Positions 1 through 11,940 of a stretch of 64,000 bases of DNA are shown one piece after another. Origin of the DNA: Taenia hydatigena (lineage: Eukaryota > Platyhelminthes > Cestoda > Cyclophyllidea > Taeniidae); contig JADWOT020000002.1 in assembly GCA_036345935.2 (NCBI GenBank), positions 14,274,076 to 14,338,075 on the forward strand. The letters are read 5' to 3'. The position numbers and the translations under genes were made by a program. The stretch's first letter is position 1. Each line of letters opens with the position of its first letter. The notes beneath the pieces are model-generated. The model did not search any database and was not told the DNA's origin. It worked only from the letters and a program-made list of their open reading frames with translations.

Positions 1-1761
1 AAATTGCACGCACGTTTGTTCTAAGCCAAATTCATCTGCAGTCACGTGTGCCTTTGCACTCCTCAATACTTTAAATCGGTATGCTGAGACGCAACGTCTT
101 GTTCATTGCGAATTCCCCACCAATAACCTTCGCTCTTGCATGCAAAATTATGCAGCCGACCTCACTGAAACAATATTCATGCACTCGTGCATTTCTATAT
201 GCTGGCTGATTCAAACAGAACTACATGCATTCACTTCCATGTGCATGCATGTTGACATTCGATCCCACTAAAGGCCTACATTTCATACCTTTACCAACTT
301 ACACAACAGTGAGAACACGTCCCGATGCTTTAATGCATTGATATCCATGTGACAATGCTCAGCAGTACTGATTGTCAAAACTGCTCACCAACAATCATGT
401 GTGCCAAATAAGAGGCGTATGACAATGAGGGAATCCAGTCTATTTTTGCCAGGAAGGAGACCTTGATGATGGAATCCGTCTCATCAACACACTGCCTAGG
501 CAGCAAAACCAACTTCTTACACAAGCAATTACGATGCAGTAAAATGAAATGTCGCCAAATCAAAGAACATTACGAATAAGATAAGAAATTGGAGTGGGTA
601 AACGTGCAAGATGGGTGCTAGGACGGTGCTCGCAACGACGAGATGCAAGGCTGCACACGCATGTTCGAATGCACGCTTTGGGTAACAAGTGGTCTGATGA
701 CACCAGTTTCGTAAATGGGTGGAGCTAACCAACTCTCAGCTAGGTGATACAATTTGACCCTCATTTAGTTGCTCCATTTCGTATGCGTTTCCCATACTAG
801 CGGATGCATCTGCTGCAACACATCATGTTGACCCTAAAGATTGTATATGGAGGTAGAGGAGGGCACGACAGCATACATTACGTCCAAAAGGATCAAAAGG
901 CGTTTACTTAACATTTGGCTGTGACTTCTATGCAATCTATCTTAACATACGCCGCACAACATTTCAACACTAGCCGATAACGAAAGAGACGCACTCAAAC
1001 TCTGCATTAATGTGTGTGTGAAGGTGATGATGAAGGCGAAACAGCGAGAAATGAGGCAGGACCAGTGCTTAGAGTCACTGCACTGGCAGATGAACTGCCC
1101 AGCTAGCTGCTTTCTTTTGTTTGCAATGAAATGCGAGAACCACCAACCAACCGGAATGCACACGCACCGAACCTCGCACATTGCTGACCCTCGAGGTGAT
1201 CATCATACTTCCCAACTGCAGCACATCAGACGCGCGGTATCGCAGACTCTCCAACCTGGAGGGTAGAGGGGTAGAGCAAAACCCGAACGAGAAAGCACCT
1301 TCCTTGGAGTCGCCGACGTGGACCTGAATCGACTCGGGTTGTTCATGTCATCCCAAAGGGACAACCTAATAGCACGCGACGAGATGAATAAAACAAACCC
1401 ACTATTCGAAACACAGCGTATTTTACAAAGAAAGTCATGACGTTGATTTTTAAGAAAGCCGAATCCATCGTGCATTTTCCTACATTCTACCGTATTAGTA
1501 TATGCGCTTTGGCCAGCAAGCCCACATCGCATGCAGCAAAAGGTACATTTTGTGCTATCGTTTGGAAGGACGGCAATTTCAGGGCGTCAATTTATGTGTT
1601 TGCGCGCTCAGTTATGCCTTACCGTTTCATGGACCACTGTGTTGGCTGAATTTTACGCTCGCTACCACAAATCGTAAGCCCGCAACCAAACAGCTACTAG
1701 CAGACAGGCTTGATTGAGCTGACCAGGTGCCTCAGGGCCAGTGTTCATTGGCCAGTCGCAA

Positions 1762-1832
1762 GGCACACGCACACACGCACGCATGCACGCACGCAAGCAT
1801 GCATACATGCATGCATGTATGTATGGTGTGTG
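1762..1832. repeat. Cryptic CA/GCAT/GTAT microsatellite
   Basis: The stretch consists of alternating CACG, CATG and TATG steps, a degraded tetranucleotide and dinucleotide repeat. Its mirror image lies in the right arm at about 10109-10179. It is non-coding, although it creates short Cys/His-rich open frames on the minus strand. Confidence 0.85.
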
Positions 1833-2139
1833 AGCGCGGTGATGCACTTGCGTCGGACATCAGAGCCATCCGTAAGGTGACCTTTTCGCCAGCCTAAACG
1901 GCTGGGGATGGAACGGATTCGGGTCACTCGCGTCCATAGGCCATCCAGGTTGTAACAAATGGCTGCTCAAAATTTAACACGTTAGTCTGCGTTTTCTACA
2001 AAGAACTCAGCTAATATTAGAGCCGGCGTGAGTACTGCATTAAAGGTCCCCTTTATTGATGCCCAGTAAATATGAGGGTGGTGATATTTTTAGCCCAATA
2101 TGAATGAGTGAATTAGTATGCGTCACTGCATGTGGCTAA

Positions 2140-2455
2140 TCTGGAAAAGGGTGATGTGATGATGAAGTCACAATGGTATCCCTTCTTGTGGTACCTAATT
2201 GATGCATTTTGGTGGAGAGCTGCAGATGTTTGCATGACCGTATATCCGGAAGCCTATGTGACCAGTGGTCTAGGTTTGGCCTATTTGGCGTGTGTGTGTG
2301 TGTGTGTGTAATGATTTGTGGTCGACCCAAGAGGCAGCATCTGTGGTAAGGTCCAGCTCCATGAATGAGCGCCAGCGCTGATCGCATCTAACAGCTCCAT
2401 CTATCCACTCCGAATTGCAAATCACCTATCTAAACTGGATTTGAGGTGAAGAAGT
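2140..2455. repeat. Older repeat unit inside the left arm
   Basis: This segment, and its mirror at about 9490-9805, resembles 5165-5470 in the palindrome spacer. Relative to this arm the spacer copy is inverted. It is far more diverged than the arms are from each other, roughly two thirds identical by eye. Shared landmarks include a CTGCAGATG-type block and a TG/CA-rich block in the same order. The duplication therefore predates the palindrome. A translated similarity around an Ala-Ala-Asp motif exists, but I could not establish an exon. Confidence 0.7.
2289..2309. repeat. (TG)n microsatellite
   Basis: There are ten GT units here and nine in the mirrored right-arm position (about 9634-9651). 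This single-unit difference accounts for the two-base shift in arm pairing. Confidence 0.9.
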
Positions 2456-3400
2456 GCGCACAACGTTTAATGTTGTGGTTAAACAAAGCAGGCCATTGTT
2501 GATACCGCTATAAATTACTCCAAATTTGTTTGGCATGTCTATAAAGAAGTACCAGTTAAAAATCACTGTCAAAGCAATTTCTGATTTCTCAGTGGAATTC
2601 AGCTATTGTCCCTCCATGTCGTTCCGGGCTCTACCGGCATGAAGGAAGGCTTATCATATTTGTGGCGAGAACCTCATCGTCTGTGCGCGCAGAAGTACTC
2701 GTGTGCCGTCGATGTGATAGTAAAGCCTTCCCATGCACATGTCTAATGCATTCGTTGCACGGCGTCATCCCACTATACCGGCGTGGTCAAAACGAGTGCG
2801 TGTCACGAGAGTTGGCGAGAGGCAGACGAAGATAGTTGCTGTGATGGCTTCTGATGTCTCACTCTGCAGATTTTAAGATCTCGCAAATTATGCTAGTACT
2901 ATTGCATTTTGTTGCCATTTTATGTCGGTGACTACCATATTACGCATTTGATTGATTCGGGGCATCCTTTAGCTACATCTTTTCACCAAATCCCACTTTG
3001 CATTCAGCAACAAGTCTTTCAATCCTAGCACAAGAATATGTATTGCATTGTTATTCATGATACCGCCTTCTATGCCCACACGCATGCGGCTTAAAATAGA
3101 TTAAGATGCATACAAAACATTCCCACCACACTTGATGAACCAATTCAAATCGCCAGACAGAGCACCGCCCTTCTCACCAACACAGTGAAGAGAGAAGCAC
3201 ACAACAAATGAGCCATTCCATCCACTACACCATCTACTGGGAACTTCCTGCCACAAAAGTAACTTCACACCTCACTTATTTAATTAGCAGACCAGTATAC
3301 GTAGCAATCAGTTAGTTTAGCTCGAAATGAGGATCCACACTCACTGGCCTTCTGCAGTCCAGCATCACGTGCAGCACTTGGTTGGTGAGGTAGTCGAGCC

Positions 3401-4425
3401 TTCGCAGTCCTGCAGTCACCCCTGACCAGAAAATAACTGTGGAGTGATTCAAATGAATGCGGGTTATATGGTTGAGAAAAGTCATCAGGGGAATGAAGTG
3501 GGCACCGCGTACATGGCACGAGTAGTAATTGATCAGTTGTCAAGTTCACTACTCCTCTATTGCATTTCATCTGGTAACCTACATCGGTGCTCTCAAGCGC
3601 AACTTGGATTTGGTGTTCCATTTACGCACTACACGCCTCTATTTAGCTCCAGTGCACTCAACAACTGTATCGTGCTTCCACTCTTCAGCATAGACGACAC
3701 ATCCCACTCTCTAAACATCATTCCCTTATTGTGCGTCTACACTTCTGCTCCTGTTCATAGCTGAAGATACTATGGACGAGAAGCATGTCAATTACATCGA
3801 TAGCGCAAGCTCAAACCATCGTGGCATGACCCTACTCCTCCCCTCCTAACTCATTACCAGATAAACATAGAAAGGAGAGGCGTAACAGTTGAGCAACCAG
3901 ATCAGCTGGTCAACGGAGGCCGCCGTGACAGCACCATTGCTGCTGCACATTAAACACTGAAAGCCCAACCATGAAGCCAAGCATAGCAGCCCAAAACCAC
4001 TAACATGACACCTCCTATCCGCACGCAGTCAAAACTCCCTGATTTCTTACTCACGCACCGGCAAACCCATCAACTGATCTGTCTACTCCTCTCCACAAAA
4101 ACAGACGGTTAATGCGACAGCGAATTTTATTTAAGCAAAGTGAGATGTTCAGAATACACGGATGGGACAGCCCCAAGTACCACTTACGCAAGCTCCACCA
4201 AATTATTGCGAGCATTATTTGCACAGCGAGATTGAAGCATCCTGTAGACGTCTAGAGCCAAATAATATGAATTCGTGTTCTAGTGCGGCGCACAGCAATG
4301 ACGAATGCCAATTATTAAAGCAAGTCCGCATTTGTTCATGCGGATCACGCCAAAATAGGAACGATGGCGAAAACAACGATGACAGCACATCCATCGACAC
4401 ACACTTGCAGTCGATACTACTCAGC
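3401..4425. other. 1,025-base block present only in the left arm
   Basis: The right arm runs uninterrupted through 8530-8550, where the left arm has this block. The junction is ambiguous by one shared C. I see no target-site duplication, no terminal inverted repeat and no poly-A tail, so it does not look like a clean transposon insertion. A deletion in the right arm with one base of microhomology explains it as well. A 180-codon open frame (4162-4704) starts here and runs into the shared arm. A frame of that length is about what chance gives in 64 kb on both strands, so I do not call it a gene. Confidence 0.85.
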
Positions 4426-5164
4426 AAAACATTCAACGGACACTATTATGCACTTGTCACTTGCCCCCTTCGCGCACATTGCATTGATTTTGTAGCCACA
4501 TCCCACAGCACTCACACCCATGCGTGTGAGAGCACATCAATCCACTTTCCTTCCACTGGCTTCCATCACTCGTCGCTCCACAGGGGAATCGATGAAGAGG
4601 TGGACGTCGTGAGAATGTGGCCTGCTTTGCTGTTCGCAACAACACAGAGATGGGTGCATTCCAACTCCGAGTTGGTGGGTGGAGGTGTTGGGTGCCACCT
4701 GTAGTTCTGTTCGTCCACGGACCAGCACCGCATTGCACCTTGACTGCACACGCACAAATGGACCAACGGCACGACCACAGCACAGATCACACCCACTGCA
4801 TTGGCATCACCTCAGTCGTTGCGACCATATGCAACTGCATATATAGACGTGAGGACCTGCGGGACACCCCTATTTTGTCAGTGTCGACCAATCCGATGGC
4901 GCAAATCGGCATAGCGATATGACGCATCAACACGACGCGTTGTGACCTCGAGTCCTCACACCACGTGGTATGAATCGCGACATTTTTTCTTCCAATTATA
5001 TCATTTACGGCTACGCAGACTGCACGATCCACCACATGCAGGTCGAAGTCGCGCACTCATTTTGATTTTGTTACTGCTACTAATTGTTTGCTTTTATATT
5101 TGTCCCAAGTGTCTAGCGTGGATCATTTAATCTCACTAGGATGTAAATAGTAGGTGGTTTGTGG

Positions 5165-5470
5165 CGAGTCTTGCGTTTTCTACCTCGAATCCAGTTTAGA
5201 CAGGGACCTTGAATTTCAGAATTGAAGGATGGAGCTTTTGGGTGCGATCTGCTTTTGTGTCCATTCATGGAGCTGAGCCTTGCCACATTTGTTTACTCTC
5301 GGGTCGACCTGAACGAATTTCACACACACTGAACAGACCATGCGCAGACCACTGACTAGATGCGCACCTGAGCATACGGGCATGCAAGCATCTGCAGCTA
5401 TCCGTGTCATCAACCCAAGGACCGGTTTAGTCAGTCTGAAAAGGTGAGTCAGCATGATGTTCTGATAAGA
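5165..5470. repeat. Diverged copy of an arm segment within the spacer
   Basis: It matches right-arm 9490-9805 in the same orientation and left-arm 2140-2455 inverted. The shared order is an AATCCAGTTTAGA-type start, a CATTCATGGAGCTG block, a GGGTCGACC block, a CA-rich block and a CATCTGCAG block. Divergence is much greater than between the two arms. Confidence 0.7.
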
Positions 5471-6709
5471 CGAGATGGGGAATCCTGTGCCCAGGTCACG
5501 AGTGGTGGCCTCACGCCATGTGATGTGTCATCACGATTTTCCTACCATTTCGGAGTTTTGGCTTTTCTCTGCTCTACACCTTCAATTCACCTCATAGAGT
5601 TTACGAATCTGACTGTCCTGTGCCAGTTGAGATTAAGCTTTGTATTGCGGTGGAGAGGAAGTGAGGTGGCGACAATTGCGGCGCTTCGTGGCAGTAACTG
5701 GAGCTCTGCCGTCTGGTATATCATCAGTGACTTGTGAAACCCAATTTCAAGTGTTATGGTGACCTTTTAGGGTGTGAGAGTAAAATGAGTTGGATCGTTT
5801 AATACTCGGTTATCTCACGGAAGCATTCCACTTGGACCGATTGGGTATACACTCGTTAGTCCACGCGACTTGGTGTTTCTCAAGCGACTTGGTCTCAATT
5901 AGCTGCCTTTCTGTAGAAAATACCTCTGACAGTAGCCAAGTCGCGGTCAGGACTGCGTGGATTTCTAGTCCTATTCGCCTAACCCATTGATAGTAGTCTC
6001 GTGTCGTATCCATTTGTTATGCCTTCGATGGACAGATCTTTAGCTAGATTCACAGCCACATCCTCCTATCTATTCCTCTCTGAGTATGAGTAAAGAGGTG
6101 ATATTTAATTTATGCCAGAATGCTCTGAGCCTTCTGTCTACTATTTTTATGCCTCCAGCTAATGTATTCACATGACGCTTGCAAGTAGACATCAGTCGAC
6201 ACAGAGGAAGACGGAAAATTGTGGCAGAGGAATCATCAATTTATGGGAGGGAAAGCATCTTCTAAACATCAGTCCACTATGAGGGCTGAGAAGGGCATTG
6301 CGTTTCATCAACGATATTTTAATCTGAATTCACACCGACACAAACGCTACTAACAGCCTGGCTAATTAGGCACAAATAAAGCTTATGACATTCACGAACG
6401 CTTTAGGATGAATGAGATAGACAACGGCAACAGCGACAGCACGAAGAAGTAGACTCAGGCATGAATTCATTCCGTAATTTCATGGTGGCACGATAAAGCG
6501 TCCGCGCTGCGCGAAGATTTCCTTCAATTTCTCCTCTTCCACATCTCGTCTTTTAAGTTAATGAGTACAATGCTTCTATGCCTTCGGCGTCGTGCGGTCA
6601 CTCAGTCAGTTTTGACTCCCGCAATACCCATACCAGAGGTTTCATTTGAAGCATCAACTACAGCATAAGTGATGTCGAACCTGGAACAAAGAGCCATCTA
6701 AAGGTGAGA

Positions 6710-6982
6710 TCAAATGTAATCATCGAATAGTCCACCGAATGGACCTTTGGTGCTAGCATGGTAAGAGAGGCCGACTGATGCCCCCATCACCATCACAGTC
6801 GTGTATCTGCCCAATGCGCGCAGAAGGTTCTGCGAGAATAAAGTAGCTTGATTTAGCCACAGTGAAGTGAGCTCTTCTAATCCCACAGTTTTGACTAAGA
6901 AATCGCTTGCAGCCAGGACACCCGAATTCGACCGGCAACTAGTACCAAGATGTTTTGCGCCTTCCTTTTCCTTACTTGACAC
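6710..6982 (-). CDS. Possible terminal exon, unrecognised hydrophobic protein
   Basis: This is a 90-codon minus-strand frame. Its last 40 codons follow a plausible acceptor (polypyrimidine plus CAG, exon from 6829 down). They read as a short hydrophobic stretch with a Gly-Ala-Ser-Val-Gly motif, then a Gly/Phe-rich segment ending Phe-Asp-Asp-Tyr-Ile and a stop. The pattern recalls a single helix of Tim17-like or complex I accessory proteins, but it is too short to assign. No partner exon was found in the spacer, so it may be a gene fragment or a chance frame. Confidence 0.18.
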   Translation of the reverse strand: MSSKEKEGAKHLGTSCRSNSGVLAASDFLVKTVGLEELTSLWLNQATLFSQNLLRALGRYTTVMVMGASVGLSYHASTKGPFGGLFDDYI

Positions 6983-7905
6983 GCGTGCCTTGATGGATCC
7001 TTATGAAGTCTTTGCATTACAAAAAAACAGGCACGGTGAAAATTTTACTTGTTTCTTCAGCACCTTCTGCAATGCAAGATTATCAGCCTTTGTTTATACC
7101 GGGTGAGGCAAAAGGGACCCATAAATATGCCCGCAACTCAGGTTGCTTTCTAGGTAGTGCCACAACACTATTCAGCACATAAAGCCAGCGATTTGACGGC
7201 AACAAGGATACTTGCTGTCAACTTATTTATCATTACGAATCCCAACTTCTAATGAGCCTCTTGAAGTCGTAATGTAAAGATCATTTTCGCTTTAGGATGA
7301 AATTGTGTGGCAGCAGGTTTGTGTCAGAGAATAGCCAATTTCATTTAAGGCGTAGACAGTTGTGTTAAGCATACTTGCGTAAATAAAAAAGTTGAGCGCT
7401 TACACGTACTATCGAGGACGTCAAATTTTCAGTAAGTTTATTCGCAAATGCGCAATAATGAATGCGATTCGACTACACATCCAACAGGCGAAGTGAGTTT
7501 AGACAATTCATTAATTAGACACTGATAGAGGAGGATATGAAGCCGTCAACACTGTCTTCATGATGCCCTGCCAAGTTGGTTGTTTTAATGACCTGCTCAT
7601 CAGCAAAGTAAGGAGTAGATCTCTGACTTTATTCACGAACCTACATAAACTAAAAACGGATGGATGCGATGAAGATAAAAGGATTCGATGCTGTTATCTC
7701 TAAGGTTAACGCATGCTGTCTGTGAAGGATATTATTTAGAGAGTGGCGGTAACAAAACCACATCCATCCACTCCTACTGCATGCCGAGACAAGGAGGGCA
7801 AAGAAGAATATGACAGCCGATAATGCTGCTGCTGCATATGAGCTTTTAACACATTATCGTGTAGATAAATGTTCAGGCAAACTATTATCAGTCGTAGGAG
7901 CATCA

Positions 7906-10900
7906 TAATGAGTGCGCGACTTCGACCTGCATGTGGTGGATCGTGCAGTCTGCGTAGCCGTAAATGATATAATTGGAAGAAAAAATGTCGCGATTCATAC
8001 CACGTGGTGTGAGGACTCGAGGTCACAACGCGTCGTGTTGATGCGTCATATCGCTATGCCGATTTGCGCCATCGGATTGGTCGACACTGACAAAATAGGG
8101 GTGTCCCGCAGGTCCTCACGTCTATATATGCAGTTGCATATGGTCGCAACGACTGAGGTGATGCCAATGCAGTGGGTGTGATCTGTGCTGTGGTCGTGCC
8201 GTTGGTCCATTTGTGCGTGTGCAGTCAAGGTGCAATGCGGTGCTGGTCCGTGGACGAACAGAACTACAGGTGGCACCCAACACCTCCACCCACCAACTCG
8301 GAGTTGGAATGCACCCATCTCTGTGTTGTTGCGAACAGCAAAGCAGGCCACATTCTCACGACGTCCACCTCTTCATCGATTCCCCTGTGGAGCGACGAGT
8401 GATGGAAGCCAGTGGAAGGAAAGTGGATTGATGTGCTCTCACACGCATGGGTGTGAGTGCTGTGGGATGTGGCTACAAAATCAATGCAATGTGCGCGAAG
8501 GGGGCAAGTGACAAGTGCATAATAGTGTCCGTTGAATGTTTTGGCTCGACTACCTCACCAACCAAGTGCTGCACGTGATGCTGGACTGCAGAAGGCCAGT
8601 GAGTGTGGATCCTCATTTCGAGCTAAACTAACTGATTGCTACGTATACTGGTCTGCTAATTAAATAAGTGAGGTGTGAAGTTACTTTTGTGGCAGGAAGT
8701 TCCCAGTAGATGGTGTAGTGGATGGAATGGCTCATTTGTTGTGTGCTTCTCCCTTCACTGTGTTGGTGAGAAGGGCGGTGCTCTGTCTGGCGATTTGAAT
8801 TGGTTCATCAAGTGTGGTGGGAATGTTTTGTATGCATCTTAATCTATTTTAAGCCGCATGCGTGTGGGCATAGAAGGCGGTATCATGAATAACAATGCAA
8901 TACATATTCTTGTGCTAGGATTGAAAGACTTGTTGCTGAATGCAAAGTGGGATTTGGTGAAAAGATGTAGCTAAAGGATGCCCCGAATCAATCAAATGCG
9001 TAATATGGTAGTCACCGACATAAAATGGCAACAAAATGCAATAGTACTAGCATAATTTGCGAGATCTTAAAATCTGCAGAGTGAGACATCAGAAGCCATC
9101 ACAGCAACTATCTTCGTCTGCCTCTCGCCAACTCTCGTGACACGCACTCGTTTTGACCACGCCGGTATAGTGGGATGACGCCGTGCAACGAATGCATTAG
9201 ACATGTGCATGGGAAGGCTTTACTATCACATCGACGGCACACGAGTACTTCTGCGCGCACAGACGATGAGGTTCTCGCCACAAATATGATAAGCCTTCCT
9301 TCATGCCGGTAGAGCCCGGAACGACATGGAGGGACAATAGCTGAATTCCACTGAGAAATCAGAAATTGCTTTGACAGTGATTTTTAACTGGTACTTCTTT
9401 ATAGACATGCCAAACAAATTTGGAGTAATTTATAGCGGTATCAACAATGGCCTGCTTTGTTTAACCACAACATTAAACGCTGTGCGCACTTCTTCACCTC
9501 AAATCCAGTTTAGATAGGTGATTTGCAATTCGGAGTGGATAGATGGAGCTGTTAGATGCGATCAGCGCTGGCGCTCATTCATGGAGCTGGACCTTACCAC
9601 AGATGCTGCCTCTTGGGTCGACCACAAATCATTACACACACACACACACACGCCAAATAGGCCAAACCTAGACCACTGGTCACATAGGCTTCCGGATATA
9701 CGGTCATGCAAACATCTGCAGCTCTCCACCAAAATGCATCAATTAGGTACCACAAGAAGGGATACCATTGTGACTTCATCATCACATCACCCTTTTCCAG
9801 ATTAGCCACATGCAGTGACGCATACTAATTCACTCGTTCATATCGGGCTAAAAATATCACCACCCTCATATTTACTGGGCATCAATAAAGGGGACCTTTA
9901 ATGCAGTACTCACGCCGGCTCTAATATTAGCTGAGTTCTTTGTAGAAAACGCAGACTAACGTGTTAAATTTTGAGCAGCCATTTGTTACAACCTGGATGG
10001 CCTATGGACGCGAGTGACCCGAATCCGTTCCATCCCCAGCCGTTTAGGCTGGCGAAAAGGTCACCTTACGGATGGCTCTGATGTCCGACGCAAGTGCATC
10101 ACCGCGCTCACACACCATACATACATGCATGCATGTATGCATGCTTGCGTGCGTGCATGCGTGCGTGTGTGCGTGTGCCTTGCGACTGGCCAATGAACAC
10201 TGGCCCTGAGGCACCTGGTCAGCTCAATCAAGCCTGTCTGCTAGTAGCTGTTTGGTTGCGGGCTTACGATTTGTGGTAGCGAGCGTAAAATTCAGCCAAC
10301 ACAGTGGTCCATGAAACGGTAAGGCATAACTGAGCGCGCAAACACATAAATTGACGCCCTGAAATTGCCGTCCTTCCAAACGATAGCACAAAATGTACCT
10401 TTTGCTGCATGCGATGTGGGCTTGCTGGCCAAAGCGCATATACTAATACGGTAGAATGTAGGAAAATGCACGATGGATTCGGCTTTCTTAAAAATCAACG
10501 TCATGACTTTCTTTGTAAAATATGCTGTGTTTCGAATAGTGGGTTTGTTTTATTCATCTCGTCGCGTGCTATTAGGTTGTCCCTTTGGGATGACATGAAC
10601 AACCCGAGTCGATTCAGGTCCACGTCGGCGACTCCAAGGAAGGTGCTTTCTCGTTCGGGTTTTGCTCTACCCCTCTACCCTCCAGGTTGGAGAGTCTGCG
10701 ATACCGCGCGTCTGATGTGCTGCAGTTGGGAAGTATGATGATCACCTCGAGGGTCAGCAATGTGCGAGGTTCGGTGCGTGTGCATTCCGGTTGGTTGGTG
10801 GTTCGCGCATTTCATTGCAAACAAAAGAAAGCAGCTAGCTGGGCAGTTCATCTGCCAGTGCAGTGACTCTAAGCACTGATCCTGCCTCATTTCTCGCTGT

Positions 10901-11940
10901 TTCGCCTTCATCATCACCTTCACACACACATTAATGCAGAGTTTGAGTGCGTCTCTTTCGTTATCGGCTAGTGTTGAAATGTTGTGCGGCGTATGTTAAG
11001 ATAGATTGCATAGAAGTCACAGCCAAATGTTAAGTAAACGCCTTTTGATCCTTTTGGACGTAATGTATGCTGTCGTGCCCTCCTCTACCTCCATATACAA
11101 TCTTTAGGGTCAACATGATGTGTTGCAGCAGATGCATCCGCTAGTATGGGAAACGCATACGAAATGGAGCAACTAAATGAGGGTCAAATTGTATCACCTA
11201 GCTGAGAGTTGGTTAGCTCCACCCATTTACGAAACTGGTGTCATCAGACCACTTGTTACCCAAAGCGTGCATTCGAACATGCGTGTGCAGCCTTGCATCT
11301 CGTCGTTGCGAGCACCGTCCTAGCACCCATCTTGCACGTTTACCCACTCCAATTTCTTATCTTATTCGTAATGTTCTTTGATTTGGCCACATTTCATTTT
11401 ACTGCATCGTAATTGCTTGTGTAAGAAGTTGGTTTTGCTGCCTAGGCAGTGTGTTGATGAGACGGATTCCATCATCAAGGTCTCCTTCCTGGCAAAAATA
11501 GACTGGATTCCCTCATTGTCATACGCCTCTTATTTGGCACACATGATTGTTGGTGAACAGTTTTGACAATCAGTACTGCTGAGCATTGTCACATGGATAT
11601 CAATGCATTAAAGCATCGGGACGTGTTCTCACTGTTGTGTAAGGTGGTAAAGGTATGAAATGTAGGCCTTTAGTGGGATCGAATGTCAACATGCATGCAC
11701 ATGGAAGTGAATGCATGTAGTTCTGTTTGAATCAGCCAGCATATAGAAATGCACGAGTGCATGAATATTGTTTCAGTGAGGTCGGCTGCATAATTTTGCA
11801 TGCAAGAGCGAAGGTTATTGGTGGGGAATTCGCAATGAACAAGACGTTGCGTCTCAGCATACCGATTTAAAGTATTGAGGAGTGCAAAGGCACACGTGAC
11901 TGCAGATGAATTTGGCTTAGAACAAACGTGCGTGCAATTT
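7906..11940 (-). repeat. Right arm of the giant inverted repeat
   Basis: This is the mirror image of 1-5062 without the 1,025-base block. It contains the mirrored microsatellites (about 9634-9651 and 10109-10179) and the older unit at 9490-9805. The last paired base inside the window is 11940, because its partner is base 1. The true boundary may therefore lie further right, paired with sequence before the window. Confidence 0.97.

Larger units (their letters stand above)
1..5062 (+). repeat. Left arm of a giant inverted repeat
   Basis: This arm is the reverse complement of 7906-11940. Bases 1 to about 2290 pair with the right arm at coordinate sum 11941, bases 2310-3400 at sum 11943, and bases 4425-5062 at sum 12968. 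The first step is one extra CA/TG unit in the left arm, and the second is the left-only block 3401-4425. Elsewhere the arms differ by scattered substitutions, for example near 293, 552, 1068, 1136, 1409, 2098, 2106, 2476 and 3191, so identity by eye is above 99 percent. Base 1 still matches base 11940, so the outer end is outside the window. No gene in the arm is convincing, and its open frames simply recur mirrored in the other arm. Confidence 0.97.
5063..7905. other. Spacer (loop) of the inverted repeat
   Basis: This is the unique centre of the palindrome, 2,843 bases long. Pairing stops abruptly after 5062/7906, with a faint, gapped similarity for about 50 further bases. It contains a diverged copy of an arm segment (5165-5470), a possible mariner-like terminus near 7098-7125, and one minus-strand frame (6710-6982) with mildly protein-like composition. 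Nothing else in it looks like a gene. Confidence 0.85.

Noticed and set aside
4162..4704. 180-codon open frame, the longest in the window, crossing from the left-only block into the shared arm
   Set aside because: A frame of this length is about what chance predicts for 64 kb on two strands. It has no domain, no splice signals, and its second half is His/Ser-rich DNA shared with the other arm, where no equivalent start exists.
1..11940. Classic terminal-inverted-repeat DNA transposon or Polinton-like virus-derived element
   Set aside because: The loop and arms contain no transposase, integrase, polymerase or capsid-like frame. With the outer end outside the window, terminal motifs and target duplications cannot be tested either.
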